Shown here: positions 1 to 11,944 of the stretch, piece by piece | Numbering within the stretch: position 1 is the stretch's first letter | Layout of the letters: each line of letters begins with the position of its first letter | Assembly (NCBI GenBank): GCA_030141605.1 | Contig: JAQGDQ010000123.1 | Location: forward strand, 496,001 to 560,000 | Length of the DNA stretch: 64,000 bases | Source of the DNA: Tubiluchus corallicola | Taxonomy: Eukaryota > Priapulida > Priapulimorpha > Priapulimorphida > Tubiluchidae | Direction: 5' to 3' | The notes under the pieces: generated by a model | The model's input: the letters and a program-made list of their open reading frames with translations, nothing else | Told to the model about the DNA's origin: nothing | Database searches by the model: none | Made by a program: the position numbers and the translations under genes

Positions 1-149
1 TGTTTGCAATCTGCAGCTCAGCTCACCCGGCCACAGAACACAGGACAAAAGTAAATATTTAAAACATCTAAAGTCTAATATTTTAAACTAAAAATGTTTT
101 TATAGCATCCGAAAACATGTGTCAATCTACACTGACTCATTGAAGTTCA

Positions 150-975
150 TTGAAGTTTGAATTGCTGTGTTCTTTGCATTACCTCTTTGCTGTGCGAGTA
201 TTTTCACAAGAATTATAAGCTGCTATGTTGTCTGCAATGCCCGTTTGCTCAGCAAGTACTTTCCTATGCACCTGAGCTCTTTATCGGACACATTTATTAG
301 CTAGCCCAACAAAGTTTAAAATGATAAACACAATCCAGATGAAATTCTGAAAATGAAATACGGTTTTCTGTTGTACTGTTTTCATTACCTCATTGCTTTC
401 CAAGTACTTTTACAAGAATTATAAACTGCTATGCTCTTTGCAATACCCGTTTGCTCTGCCAGTACTTTCATAATAAGTTGCTGTGCTTTTTGCATTACTT
501 CTTTGCTTTGCAAGCAGTTTCATAATGAATACACGCTGCTTTGCTATTTGCGTTACCTGTTTGCTCTACGAGTACTTTCGTAACGAGTACAAGTTGTTGT
601 GCTCTTTGCTTTACCTTTTTGCTATGCAAGTACCTTCACAGTGATTACAAGCTGCTGTCCCCTTTGATTTACAAGTACTTTCATGATGAATACAAGCTGC
701 TGCGCTCGTTGTAATACCCGTTTACTCTACAAATACTTTCAGAATGAGTACAAGGTGCTGTGCTCTTTGTATTACTTCTTTGCTCTGTAAGTACTTTCAC
801 CAAAATTACAAACTGCTGTGCTCTTTGCATCACCTCTTTGTTCTGCAAGTATTTTCACGATAAGTACAAGCTGCTATACCCTTTGCAATATCCGTTTGCC
901 CTACAAACACTTTCATAAGTTTATATACGACTGTGCACTTTCCATGGCCTCTTTGCTCTGCAAGCACTTTCACAA
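150..975. repeat. Degenerate ~57-bp minisatellite
   Basis: About a dozen imperfect head-to-tail copies of a unit of roughly 52-60 bases. Each copy carries the words CTCTTTGCATTACC, TTTGCTCTGCAAGTACTTTCA and a stretch resembling TACAAGCTGCTGTG. The array is interrupted at about 275-375 by non-repeat sequence, and copies differ by point changes and small indels, so it is old. There is no open reading frame across it and it has no recognised function. Confidence 0.85.
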
Positions 976-3900
976 GAAATGCAGATTAAATTTCTGAGAT
1001 ACAGAGTCCAGCTTTTTCCACGTTGTTATGATATATATAAATCGTATCTATTTAATCCTGGTCGCAAGTGCCAGTTATGATCTATAAATCTTATGATCCT
1101 TTTTATACTGATCTAATACACCAGTTATCTCTTATTAATTATTATATCTTGTGATCGTATAGCATTCACTTGATTTATATATCCATTTAAAATTGATTTG
1201 AAATTGATTCGCTTCCTATCTTAATTAATCGCCACAAGGTGATTTAACACCTGGCTCCTAGGGCTTAAGATTAGTCTATCGGGCGATAATCTAGTCCCTC
1301 TAGACTGACTCTACGACTTCGCACTGTGAGAAAAGTCTTTATCCCAAAAGCTTTCTAGCTTAGCTCCCGCAATTGAGCTTTATTAAATTAATTAATGATT
1401 AATACAATGCGAATCTACAGGTTCGTTATCGAATCTAGTGTTGCTTAACTTTAAACACCTATAAGCATACATGAACTCGTAATTTAAGTCAAAGTGAATA
1501 CTTTTATTGGTTTACAACAATTACTCTTAGCTAGATATTTGTACACGATTTGGTCTTAGACGCTGGTCGGCATTCACAAATAATGTTTTAGCTCCAAGAG
1601 ATACACGAATAATTCACTTATCAATTTTCCGTGCGTTGCACTTAAGGTGCTAAATACAATGTGAAGTATACACTTTACAATCAAACCGTATGCTACACTT
1701 AAGGTGTCTACTACAATGTGAACTACTACTATGCAGAGTTACTCTCAAGTTACAAATGCGTTAAGATTACTTAACTCGGTGGAATGGCCAATGCAACTCC
1801 CGTACACAAATCCAATGCTTCTGTAAGACTATTCGTAGATCCAGTGCTCAGATTAGCTGAGGACGTAGAACGATGGTCCACGCTGGTTCGAAACGAAGTC
1901 TATACACTTGTCAGATTTCCTGTCGCCTCTCTCTGGCTCCTCTCTCCCTGATGTTGCTCTCTGCTCGCACCCAACTAACTAACCACCACGTGTCTTCAAA
2001 CACGGGCTTATAACTCCAAGTTCCGCTTTGCGTAATGTCGCGCTGAAACGCAATATGGTGCAATAGGTTAAAGGTGACATCCTTGGCTTTACCCTGCCAA
2101 GAAGTTTATGACCATCCAGGTGGTTCAAGAATTCTTTCTCCTCCGTGGGAAGTTAGCTGCACGCCAGGTCTGTCTTTCAGAACTCCTTGCTCCCAAAGTT
2201 TCATCGCAAGCTTGGCGTCGGCCATAAAGCTTTCTTTCCAAAGAAGTTTTGCTTCTCGCGACTTCTTAATAATTATATATTCTTAAGAATTACGTGTAAC
2301 TCTGCATATGTTATATAGAGCGTTTATCTACGCTTGCATAAGGTTATAAACAAGATTACGCTTTCTCTTAATGAACACCTGTTTACCTTCAGTAAACGCA
2401 AAAACACACCTGTGAAAATAATTTGCTTCGCATTAAATCTCGTGCCTTGCCAGCTGAGTGAGTTCATATAATCAATCAATAAATTTATCTTATCAAATCA
2501 AAGAGGTATCCGTTTTATCAACTGAATCTAATTCAGTAGATAATTCTATTAATTAATCACCAAATTACCGATTCATAAATTTATTCATAACATTGTACTT
2601 TATCGTACTGGGCATACCGTGGTGCATATCTAATAAGCTCGTCTCTGAGAAATGATCAATGGAACTTCAAGCTATTCTTGAGTACTCCAGAAGCGGGACA
2701 TTAACGGAAGTTAATCAAAACTTAAGTATACTTGTGGCATTCTCGATGCAACCACATGCTGTTACATTCGCAGAATATAAATTTCATTGAGATGAAGCAC
2801 ATGCTGTTACATACGTGAACGTGAATTTTATCGAGATACTATATAACGCTAATGAGAGATGGTTTTCAATAATAAATTCAATAAAGACTACGCATTATGA
2901 TAATTTTACAGGTGCCCAGATCCTCAGATAATTTCTTAAACAAGGCGGAAGACCCTTGGTCTAATGATAAAGGTACTAGAAAGGTTTAAGAAATAAAACA
3001 TAAACAAAAATTGTATTAATGACTCTAACCTGTTCACTTAGCAAGTTACCATGGCAGAGAAGCCATGGGAGCTCATTGATTTTTCTTTTCTTTTATTCTT
3101 TTAAAGTCATAATCATGGTTCAATACTGCTAGAACATATGTATGGAAGAATTTCTGTGAAAAACATAGGGGGTCTAGATGCTGATATACATAATGTAATA
3201 AAATCATTGCAATGTGCGAACGAGTGAAATTCGAAAAGCAGAGTACTGATTAGAGAAGCACGCAAAATCATTGCCTCCCCAGCAGAGCCATGTTATGATC
3301 TTTTGGGATCCCTAGTATAATAAAATTATGGGGCCCCTCGACAGAGCTACCTTCTAATTCGCACGATGATAAAGAAACATGGACCGAGGCCCACGATTTA
3401 CTGCTAGGACCCAAAACTAGGGCCCCCTATGTCAAATAACGCGCCACAATAACAGGCCACACCATTCTTTTAAAATTGGGTTTTTAGACTCCTAGGCCTC
3501 CCTTTTTAATTCAGCAATACAAATAATTGAAATATTATACTCATTTTACGAAAAAGTTAATTTGAAGATTTTTAGAAGAGCACTTCAAGCCTGAGGGTTC
3601 TAGGCAGCAACCTATACTAGCCTTCAGAGTAATATGGCCTGCATTATAGAAGCACCCTTCCATGAAAAATGCCAACAAGCAGAGAATCAGAAGTGTCACT
3701 AATGAATGATTGACTCATAAACGTACAAAATAGACTTTAGCACATGTTGCATTGTTGCTCGCACATAAATAAAAAAATCCGCTCATCAAAAACAGAAGGT
3801 ATGTATCAATTGATGTTCGTCTTCAGTTTAGAGAGAGTCAATCACTTATCTTCGACGATGTCGGGAAAATGAGATCAATACTTTTCTGACAGCACACAAT

Positions 3901-4155
3901 CTAGAAGCAATGATGGAACTGAGTTAGATTTTAATAGCAAGTTTTATTTAAATGCGAAATGCGCTTCCGTTAAATCTGTTCACTTAAATGTGCAGTTAAA
4001 TTAGATGACTGTCGTAAAACCCAGTTGAAAAACGTTAGAAGATGCCCAAGGTTTTTTTCGTGGTATTGTGTACAGTAAATATCAGTAACCAAAGTCAAGC
4101 CATGCCTGGGGGTTGGCCCGTAGTTGCCTTGGTGGCTACCTAGTTCACTATTCAC
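976..4155. other. AT-rich stretch with no recognised gene
   Basis: No coding sequence is recognised on either strand. An open frame at 2074-2286 starts with GTG, resembles nothing known and is probably chance. A minus-strand polyadenylation-like hexamer AATAAA lies near 1500-1510. The segment at 1200-2300 is less AT-rich than its surroundings and could be a decayed mobile element or LTR, but no terminal repeats or coding remnants support that. GC-rich islands near 3290-3490 look like old repeat debris. Confidence 0.4.
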
Positions 4156-4157
4156 TG

Positions 4158-4172
4158 TAATAGTAGTAGTAT

Positions 4173-4208
<36 letters not shown>

Positions 4209-4344
4209 TGGTAGTGGTAGTGGTGGTGGTGGTGGTGGTGGTGGTGGTGGTGGTGGTGGTGGTAGTGGTAGTGGTAGTGGTAGCGGTAGCGGTAGCAGTA
4301 GCAGTAGCAGTAGCAGTAGCAGTAGCAGTAGCAGTAGCAGTAGC

Positions 4345-4412
<68 letters not shown>

Positions 4413-4482
4413 CAGTAGCAGCAGTAGTAGCAGTAGCAGCAGCAGTAGTAGTAGTAGTAGTATTAATAGTAGCAGCCTTAGC
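4158..4482. repeat. Compound trinucleotide microsatellite (GTA/GTG/GCA)
   Basis: A 0.3-kb run of trinucleotides: AGT, then GGT, then AGC, then AGT again, with a short mixed border. The long frames that cross it on both strands translate to runs of Val/Ala, Thr/Ala or Leu/Pro. They are products of the repeat, not genes. Confidence 0.97.
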
Positions 4483-4489
4483 AGCAGCA

Positions 4490-7400
4490 GAGATAAACAA
4501 GATTCTGGTTCTGCCATTAAGTATCCCTGTCACCGAGTGCTTGAATCCAGCTTGCAGAATGCTGAACTGTAAAACATGTCCGGAATGCGAAGGGTTGTGT
4601 TGCCTGCTTACCACATACGTGCACGTATGCACTAATGTACATTTTGCTTGCACTTATTTGTAAAATGTACAAATTCTAATGACATGGTATGTGTTAAATG
4701 ATATTTCATTTAATACTTCTGCAATAGCTCTCCATTGTGACTTCACAATATTAAAAAACCTCTTCACACTACCCACATCAAACGGTACCACCCACGCCAG
4801 TCTGTTGATGCGCTATCCGAACATCAATAGTGCACGAACGTCCTGTATACAGGTAGTCTTTGCTTACTGCTTGCAAAATGATGGTAATAACCATAACAGA
4901 TGGACGTTTATAGTTGTCGTAGAACCATTTTTTGTTAAACTTTAAAACGCATTGTTTACCGCAAAATGAGTAAATGACAAACTTTTGTATTACACGAAGT
5001 AAAACCAGGCCGGCATCACAGCAAAATGAACGGCTTCATAGAGTTAATCACAAGCGAGTAACTTAAACATCTAAATCCTGCAGTTACTTAACTAAAGGAA
5101 ATTAAAATCTACATTAAACATATTGTATTAGTCATTGTTGTTGCGAATGCCGAGTTTCTCTGATGCACGCTTTCAAAAATGAGGCGCAATTATGCATTTG
5201 TTATAAAACATATACATAGAATAGGAGAAGCCACGCAGGCACATGGCGCTTACGTATTGTAATTTAATTAAACCATGTTCTATTACAATTAAAAATGCAT
5301 TTATTTAACAGTCCACTATAATTCTGTTGGGCACCCTGTGTCAATCCTCAGAATCTTTGAAAATCATTTAAATGCGTTTTTGCATTTTTACGTTAGCAGC
5401 TTATTTACATTTAGACTTACTTATTACTCAAAAATTACTTATTTCTTCAAAATACCCTGAGTTCAGGCATTCTGGAAATATTTAGAAGTTGTCGAAGACA
5501 CGGTAGACTCAATAGAGCTGGCATCCTATTATACACTGACTATGACACAAAATGAATAGAAAGAAATCCAGGAGAAGAACCAACAAGCCATGAAAAGGCA
5601 TGTAATTCCCCATAAAATCTGCTCCAAACAGAGTCTTGAACTGAAACAAACCTGTATATGTAAGCTTTGAAACTTGAAAGGTGGTAGATACCATCTTTTA
5701 GCATGTACATCAAACGCCATTTTCCTATGCCAATGGACATATAACTCAATTATTACTGTTATGCTTGTTAATCAGAGTAAAAAATTCCCTTTATTGTATG
5801 CTTGTTAAGCTATTTTAGCTTAATATTTGTAATTTTATGACTAGTGTGTTTTAAATTGCCATACCTGGTGTAATAAAATATATGAATTAAAAAAAAATCA
5901 TTTATTATTGAGAACTTTACTAAACAGTGAAAAGGATGTAACGTAACAAGCGCGGAATGATCAATGAGCATAGTGGACGTTTTAATTAAATTACTTCATA
6001 CTGCTGTTTCCAATGCTATGGTATTAGTCGTATAGAAGTGGAAAAGATTTCTAATTACAAACAGACTTTCTCTTCCCCTTTCATATAACCGCCAAATGAA
6101 AGGGTAGCCTACAACATGATAGAGCAGCTAATCGCCCAGAAAATATTTTCTTTGCATTCCTACAAACGAATTTCATTAATTCGCTTTTCTGACATCAAAG
6201 CGTTTGAGAAATGTTTAGCGTCACAAAACATTCGTTTTTTCTCCTCTGCGTAGATTAATGCATTCAAGACATTAATCACTAGCATTCAGGAAAACGAGTA
6301 CGTTTTTTAAAGTTCAAACGAGTATTAAACTCCCTAATTTGTGGACTGGCCGGATGTCTGATACACTGAATTGGTCTTTCTGGAGTTCTCCGAACTGGCG
6401 ATGCTTTAGATGTTGACAGGCGATTTAGATCGAGAATTCCGATGCGTTTTGATGAAGTTTTGATGAAACTGATCAATACTGGTGTTTTTACTTTCGCCAG
6501 TAAATAAGTCTCAATGTAAATAAGCTGCCGCTAATTTAAACACAGTAAAATATAAAATACGACAATAATAAAACAAAACGTAGTGTTATTCAAAGATTTT
6601 GATGATCGATATTGGGTGCTTGGCAAAAATTATAGTACAGACAGTTATATAATTATGTTGTAATAAAACAAGTTTTTAGTTAAATTACAATTTTTAATAC
6701 GTAAACGCCCCGTGCCTGGGTGACTTCTCGTATTCTGCATGTTTTATTCAAGATTTCATAATTTGTAAATCATGTAAATACGTAAGTATTTTGGAATGAA
6801 TAATATAATGATAGTGAGGCACGCTGCCACCTCCAGCACCGTTGGTCTTTTATTTCGGTTTTCTGTATGATTTAATACGTACTTACTCTTCCTATGCAAA
6901 GTAAATTACTCTCCAGCGAAATTATACCTTGTACTTTGTAAGCCAACAACTGAGAGGAGCTTGTGAGCCCTCCAGCCGGTATTCCGGGGAGCCCACCGGA
7001 ACTCAGAAGTTTGCTTCGTCATAAAGAAATGGCATACACCCACCTCTCTGCCACGGAAATATTTGTAAGTGAATTTTCGAAACAATGCGTGCTTTGATCA
7101 AGTAGTGTTTACTATCAACATTGATTCGTGACACGAGGTTTGACTGGCAGCTCTGGAATGCTCGGAACGCAACAACCTGGCTTCAAACTGGCTTCCCTTG
7201 TTTGCATGATGATATACTAAGTAAATAATCACATTGCACCGGGTCAAGCTGCAGCTTTAACTACATCTGAACTCATCTTTTTTGCACAAAAATGGAGCTC
7301 ATACTCACTGGTAATGTTCAGAATTACTTCATTACAAGGCATTAGGCATCAATAATATGGTTCTAATTTTATTATTTCATTAATGCTCATTGAAAGTACA

Positions 7401-7790
7401 ATAATATTAATGGTGACTTATACCAGTAGATTTGTTTATTGGCGCTGCTATGAGTATTATAAGCTACTATTTATAATTATGTAAAACTATTACATTTAAT
7501 TCGATTCTGTTCTATTTTTTTCATTTGGACTAGTTCAGTCCCATTGTTACTTATTTGATTTTATTAGATAACTTTTTATACTTAAGTTGTAATGGTGTGC
7601 GGTTGGTGAATACTAAGAATATTAAAGTGTGTCACAGTCAACTTATAGCAATTCAGATTAAGTTGACAGCGACATACTTTCTAACTGATGAAGATCGAGA
7701 AACTGAAAGCTTCTGGTCTGAAATAAACTTTAAACTACAAAGCAATTTTGTGAACTTTATGGAAGAATTTTCATTAATTGTTTTAATTTC
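4490..7790. other. Intergenic, AT-rich, no recognised gene
   Basis: No recognisable protein similarity or RNA gene was seen. A minus-strand open stretch near 6279-6540 has a more gene-like composition than its surroundings and is listed separately. The remaining open frames are short and of low complexity. Confidence 0.4.
6279..6476 (-). CDS. Orphan open reading frame, doubtful
   Basis: A minus-strand frame of 65 codons begins with TTG and stays open a further ~60 bases upstream, so it could be a terminal exon rather than a complete gene. The peptide is basic and Ser/Thr/Arg-rich, includes SPVRRTPERP and ends FKKRTRFPEC before a TAG. I recognise no family. Its base composition is less AT-rich than the flanks, the only positive hint. 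It may equally be chance or a fragment of a decayed mobile element. Confidence 0.15.
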   Translation of the reverse strand: MISFIKTSSKRIGILDLNRLSTSKASPVRRTPERPIQCIRHPASPQIREFNTRLNFKKRTRFPEC

Positions 7791-7793
7791 TAA

Positions 7794-7935
7794 TCTAATA
7801 TAATATAATCTAATCTAATCTGATCTGATCTGATCTGATCCGATCCGATCCGATCCGATCCGATCCGATCCGATCCGATCCGATCCGATCCGATCCGATC
7901 CAATCCAATCCAATCCAATCTAATCCAATCCAGTC
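7794..7935. repeat. Pentanucleotide tandem array (GATCC/AATCT)
   Basis: A period-5 array that grades from AATCT through GATCT to GATCC and back to AATCC. The central block (about 7845-7900) is nearly perfect GATCC and therefore packed with GATC tetramers. It is flanked by ordinary AT-rich sequence and has no coding potential. Confidence 0.95.
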
Positions 7936-7939
7936 CATT

Positions 7940-9405
7940 CTACATGATTCTACTACCTCTACAAATCAAATAACGTGCTCTAATAACGCGAATGAGTTAG
8001 CAATACTCTGAACTCAAAATCGCTTTGCCTTCAAATTTATTGTACTTGTGTGTATTGATTAATAGTAACTAGAGCTATAACAGCCGTAAACTTAATGCTG
8101 TTTGCGTGTTGAACGCGTTAAGTACTAGTGCCACATTATAATTGTAGGAGAGGACTGAAACGCCTACACTAATCAGTAATGGCTGCTTGAAATCTTCATA
8201 TCTGCACAGGCAAGCATGTTTATGGTAAAGTAAAAAGTAACGTGCAAATTGAAAGGAAAACGGGACGATTGGTTAAACCCAACTTCCTTTTTACGGTCCA
8301 AAATATACATTTTCTTGTCTATAACAGTTTCTTATATTTTCTGTTTCTTAAATTTCAATAATTCGCTTGGAATGTTAATTAATGGCAACCGAACACAGCT
8401 ATCGGTTATGTCACAAACTAATCACAATTTGTGCGATGGTACACATCTTCCCTAAGCACGTTTGCGTAAGCGAAGATTGCTATAAGACGCCGACGTGATG
8501 TCACGAAAATTGGCTCTACTGATAAAAAGGGAAAACACTGCTGTTCATGATCATGCTTATTAAGGTGCCGCGCCTATCTGTCGGCCACGCGAAAGGTGAC
8601 AAGAAGGCGCCATTACCAGTCTTAGTCGATTCACTGAGCCAGGCATAGCTTTGAACGTTTAACACAATGTAACTGTCCGAGGTAATTATTATTTAATATG
8701 AGCTTTGGTTTAAAAAGCTATTGCAGTTTTCAGTATTTTAGAGCATACGTTATTTTTAGTCAAATGTCTACACAATGACCCGGTTTTCCTTTAATTATTG
8801 CGACGAGCATTATTCAAAGCTATTTATATTTCCAGAACTATTTTGCTTATGTGACACTAAACCCGCGTGTTACAGTCCATACACGACAGTTTAAGCTTAG
8901 CGCGAATGCAAAAATCTCTAGCATGACGTATTGTTTCTTAATACAACAATTAGAAAATATCATAATACTCTCTAATATAAATGACAGTGTTGCACAGTTT
9001 GCAATGGAATTAATCGATAGAGATAAAGAAAGACATTGATGTCTACTTGAAACGCTTGGTATACACTATAATCGTAGTAGATGAGTTGATACGGTCTACG
9101 TCAAGGATTCTTGATATTTTGAGGCACGGAGGACAGAAACACGACATTTTGCTTGTAAACAAGGAATGTTATTTTATGTTACTGAATGATGATTGTCTCG
9201 CACACAACGTATAAGTATCCTTACAAAGTGATGATTGCCTCAAACACAAAGAAAAAGATTATTCTCACAAACATTATGTATATGATCTATTCTCACTTTT
9301 TTCATGCAACTGTACCCAACTTCTTCAAATTAAACATTTTGCATGACTTTCAAGGGCACGTTGGTGCCTGTGCTTGTACTCCAAAGTGGTCCGTAAACAA
9401 TAAGC
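7940..9405. other. Intergenic, no recognised gene
   Basis: No coding similarity on either strand. Short frames at 8249-8455, 8851-9039 and 9186-9425 show no recognisable motif. Confidence 0.35.
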
Positions 9406-9429
9406 CAAGAGTTCCTATCGGATAGAAAC

Positions 9430-9965
9430 TACGTGTTAGCGTCACGTCATGTCTGATGGCAGGGTTGCTAATGTACAGGCTGGAAATTCTCCTGTTTCTG
9501 TAAGTTTTGAAGTTAGAAATTTGGGAATTAGCCATGATTTGGCCCTATGAAAGCTCACATTAATAACATTTGTAAATCGTTTAGTTTACTTCTTCGCAGA
9601 ATTGGCGTAGTTCGTAAATTTATAACATTATCTGCAATTGAGCAACTTGGCTTGACTATTGTATTTTTTATAAATTAATATTCCTGCTTAAGAAACTAAT
9701 CGTTTACAACGTCTTCAGAATACTGCTGCAAGAATTGTTACTAAAACTTGACGTTTTGATTATATAACTCGAATCTTAATGGACTAGCTTCCTGTCAAAT
9801 AACGTATTATTTTTAAACTATTGCTTATTATCTTTATACGTGCTTTTACCAGTGCAGCTCCACGTGAATGGAATAAATTCTCTTTTAACTTGCGATCACA
9901 CACTGATTTTTACTGTATTAAAATTAGTCTCAAATCTTACCTTTTTACCGTTTTTATCGTTTAAT
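9430..9965 (+). pseudogene. Decayed non-LTR retrotransposon, 3' part of the reverse transcriptase ORF
   Basis: Conceptual translation in shifting frames gives the downstream half of a CR1/Jockey-type ORF2. The pieces are VRNLGISHDLAL near 9510, then after a frame change MKAHINNICKSFSLLLRRIG near 9548, a degraded segment resembling LQRLQNTAARIVT near 9712-9745, and near 9850 APREWNKFSFNLRSHTDFY followed by LKSYLF. The order matches the thumb and C-terminal region of this class (the xLGV..D..M..HI block, then the P..WN.LP block). Several in-frame stops and frameshifts show it is dead. Confidence 0.8.
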
Positions 9966-11900
9966 TAATCTGCCTGGTGAATTTTTTAGTATATATATGC
10001 TTGCATTATTGTGTGTTTATAAATTTATAGTAGTCACTAATTCTAAACCTAAATTTTATGTATTATTGTGTACTATAGACACTGAACTATTCTGTCGATT
10101 TTTGCGCTCTACAAATGATTTATCATTATTACTAAATTATTATTGCCACTACGTCGTGAATGTGTCAGCTTGTCTACGAGTGAGATTCTAGTTTTAGAGT
10201 CCGCCTAGTGCTTCGTAAATTGTACTCTAACAAAAAACAATTAGTAATATTTAACGTTCAAAGCGAAACCAAATATATGAAGCCATAGCAGATCCTGTAA
10301 CGTTAAAGAATAAAGCAGGAAAGCTCATATGTTAAAGATAAATTACTCATACCTTTACTTAAAAGAACGTTGGGCAATGTTCACAGCAGGAAGTAAACTT
10401 CAATCAATGATATACGCAACGTAGAAAAAATTGTCGTGTCAAAAGAGTTAACGTTTTCGTCCAGCAGCTGGCTTCACTTGCAGCTAGTGCGCGGTTGTTG
10501 TATTCAAATACCACAGCATCTTCCAACGTTACCACTCATGTTATAAAGCATGAAGCCAAGGCATGCGCTGTTGGTTTTTAAACGTATTGTGACATGGTAA
10601 ATTTATGCGTAAAGAATGCGCAACCAAAGGGGCAGTTTAAAAACTAAACAGGGGCTGCTTGAGTAGGGATTCCGGTCGATAATTGTGGACTTTTAGCAGA
10701 GAAAACCCCCGAGGTGCGTTTACAGTTGCTGACTACGCATTGAAGAGAACTAGCATTTTTGTTTGAGATTTCTGCATCCATAATAACCAGTAATTTGTAC
10801 GCATGAAGTGGTACGTCTACACAAAGAATGGCACACATTAACATAATTTTAAACACGGGAATTACAATAATAAAAATTATATTATAATTATAAAATGATC
10901 TATAAAAATGATATTATAATTACATACTCAATACGACACGTCAGTGAGTAAACAAATGCCTTTAACATTTTATTGCACTTGTGATAGATTGTGTAATAAA
11001 AATAAATGTTTTTATAGGTTATCTTACAGATGTATAAAATACGGTAGACCAAGGTCGACACAATATCCTTTGTAAATTCCTTTCATACAAAGTGTGTGTG
11101 AACATCTGAATCTGCCTACCTTATCTCAGCCGGTTCATTGTTTTTTGTGGAATCAACCTTGATTATCATCCGTGTTCTAGTCACGCATTAGTAATAAGCT
11201 TGGTGTTGAAAACTGGGTTAAGGCGTGCACAGTGTGTCGCATCGCACTATATAAAAAAGAGATCTGACCTACATGTCCTGACAATTTGCAAAGATTCCAG
11301 TGATTTTATATTGTTAAGTAGCCCTCTATCAATAACAACGAGTGGGTTTTGATGCTTATTATCCATCTTGTCTGCAGATAAGCGCCTACGGTGAAATACC
11401 CAACGTAAGTTTGCTTTGGATTCTGAAGAGCGTTGGCAGTAAATGCTTCCATGCACATTTCATCTGCGTAGATAAGCTGATTGACGCACATAACAACAAA
11501 ATATCCTATTTTAAATTCAGTAATTGTTAATTATTAGATGAGTTAAAATACAGGCGACATTTTACTGCCTTGTCTTGAACCATTTGTAACTCTAAAATTA
11601 TTTCAAACGACATTTTCCCCTCTGACGGACACATTTTTTGCAACATATCGCGCACAAAAATTTTGATTTTAATTACTATAAATTTAGTTTTAACATCATT
11701 TTAATTTGATTAGTCTAGTTTGCCTTTTAGTGTGTTTTGTCTTCAATGCTTCAAGGCTGTTACAATGAGTACTAAGTAATCATATTAAAAACTGCATTGA
11801 TTTTAGTGTGAGCGATCTAACATTGGAAATTCAGAATTTGGTTGGCCAGTTATAAGCGATAGAGCTATAAGAGTTTAGACGACTGCCTGGACCACTGGGG
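9966..11900. other. AT-rich stretch with no recognised gene
   Basis: Nothing recognisable was found. Short frames (9997-10191 +, 10644-10856 -, 11247-11530 on both strands) overlap one another and lack known motifs. Confidence 0.35.
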
Positions 11901-11904
11901 AGTA

Positions 11905-11944
11905 CAATGGCCTACTGGTCTAAGGCATCTGCCCTAGAAGTGCT
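11905..11944 (+). repeat. tRNA-like A-box fragment (possible SINE head)
   Basis: The segment contains TGGCCTACTGGTCTAAGGC, which closely resembles the D-arm/A-box region of type II tRNAs (TGGC..A.TGGTTAAGGC), and continues ATCTGCCCTAGAAGTGCT. There is no complete cloverleaf and no B box, so this is not a functional tRNA gene. It directly abuts the reverse transcriptase remnant. Confidence 0.35.

Noticed and set aside
1000-2640. Possible LTR of a retrotransposon on the minus strand (AATAAA near 1500, higher GC)
   Set aside because: No paired repeat, primer-binding site or coding remnant supports it.
3970-4663. Long open frames on both strands coding poly-Val, poly-Thr/Ala or poly-Leu/Pro
   Set aside because: They exist only because a trinucleotide microsatellite has no stops; no other coding evidence is present.
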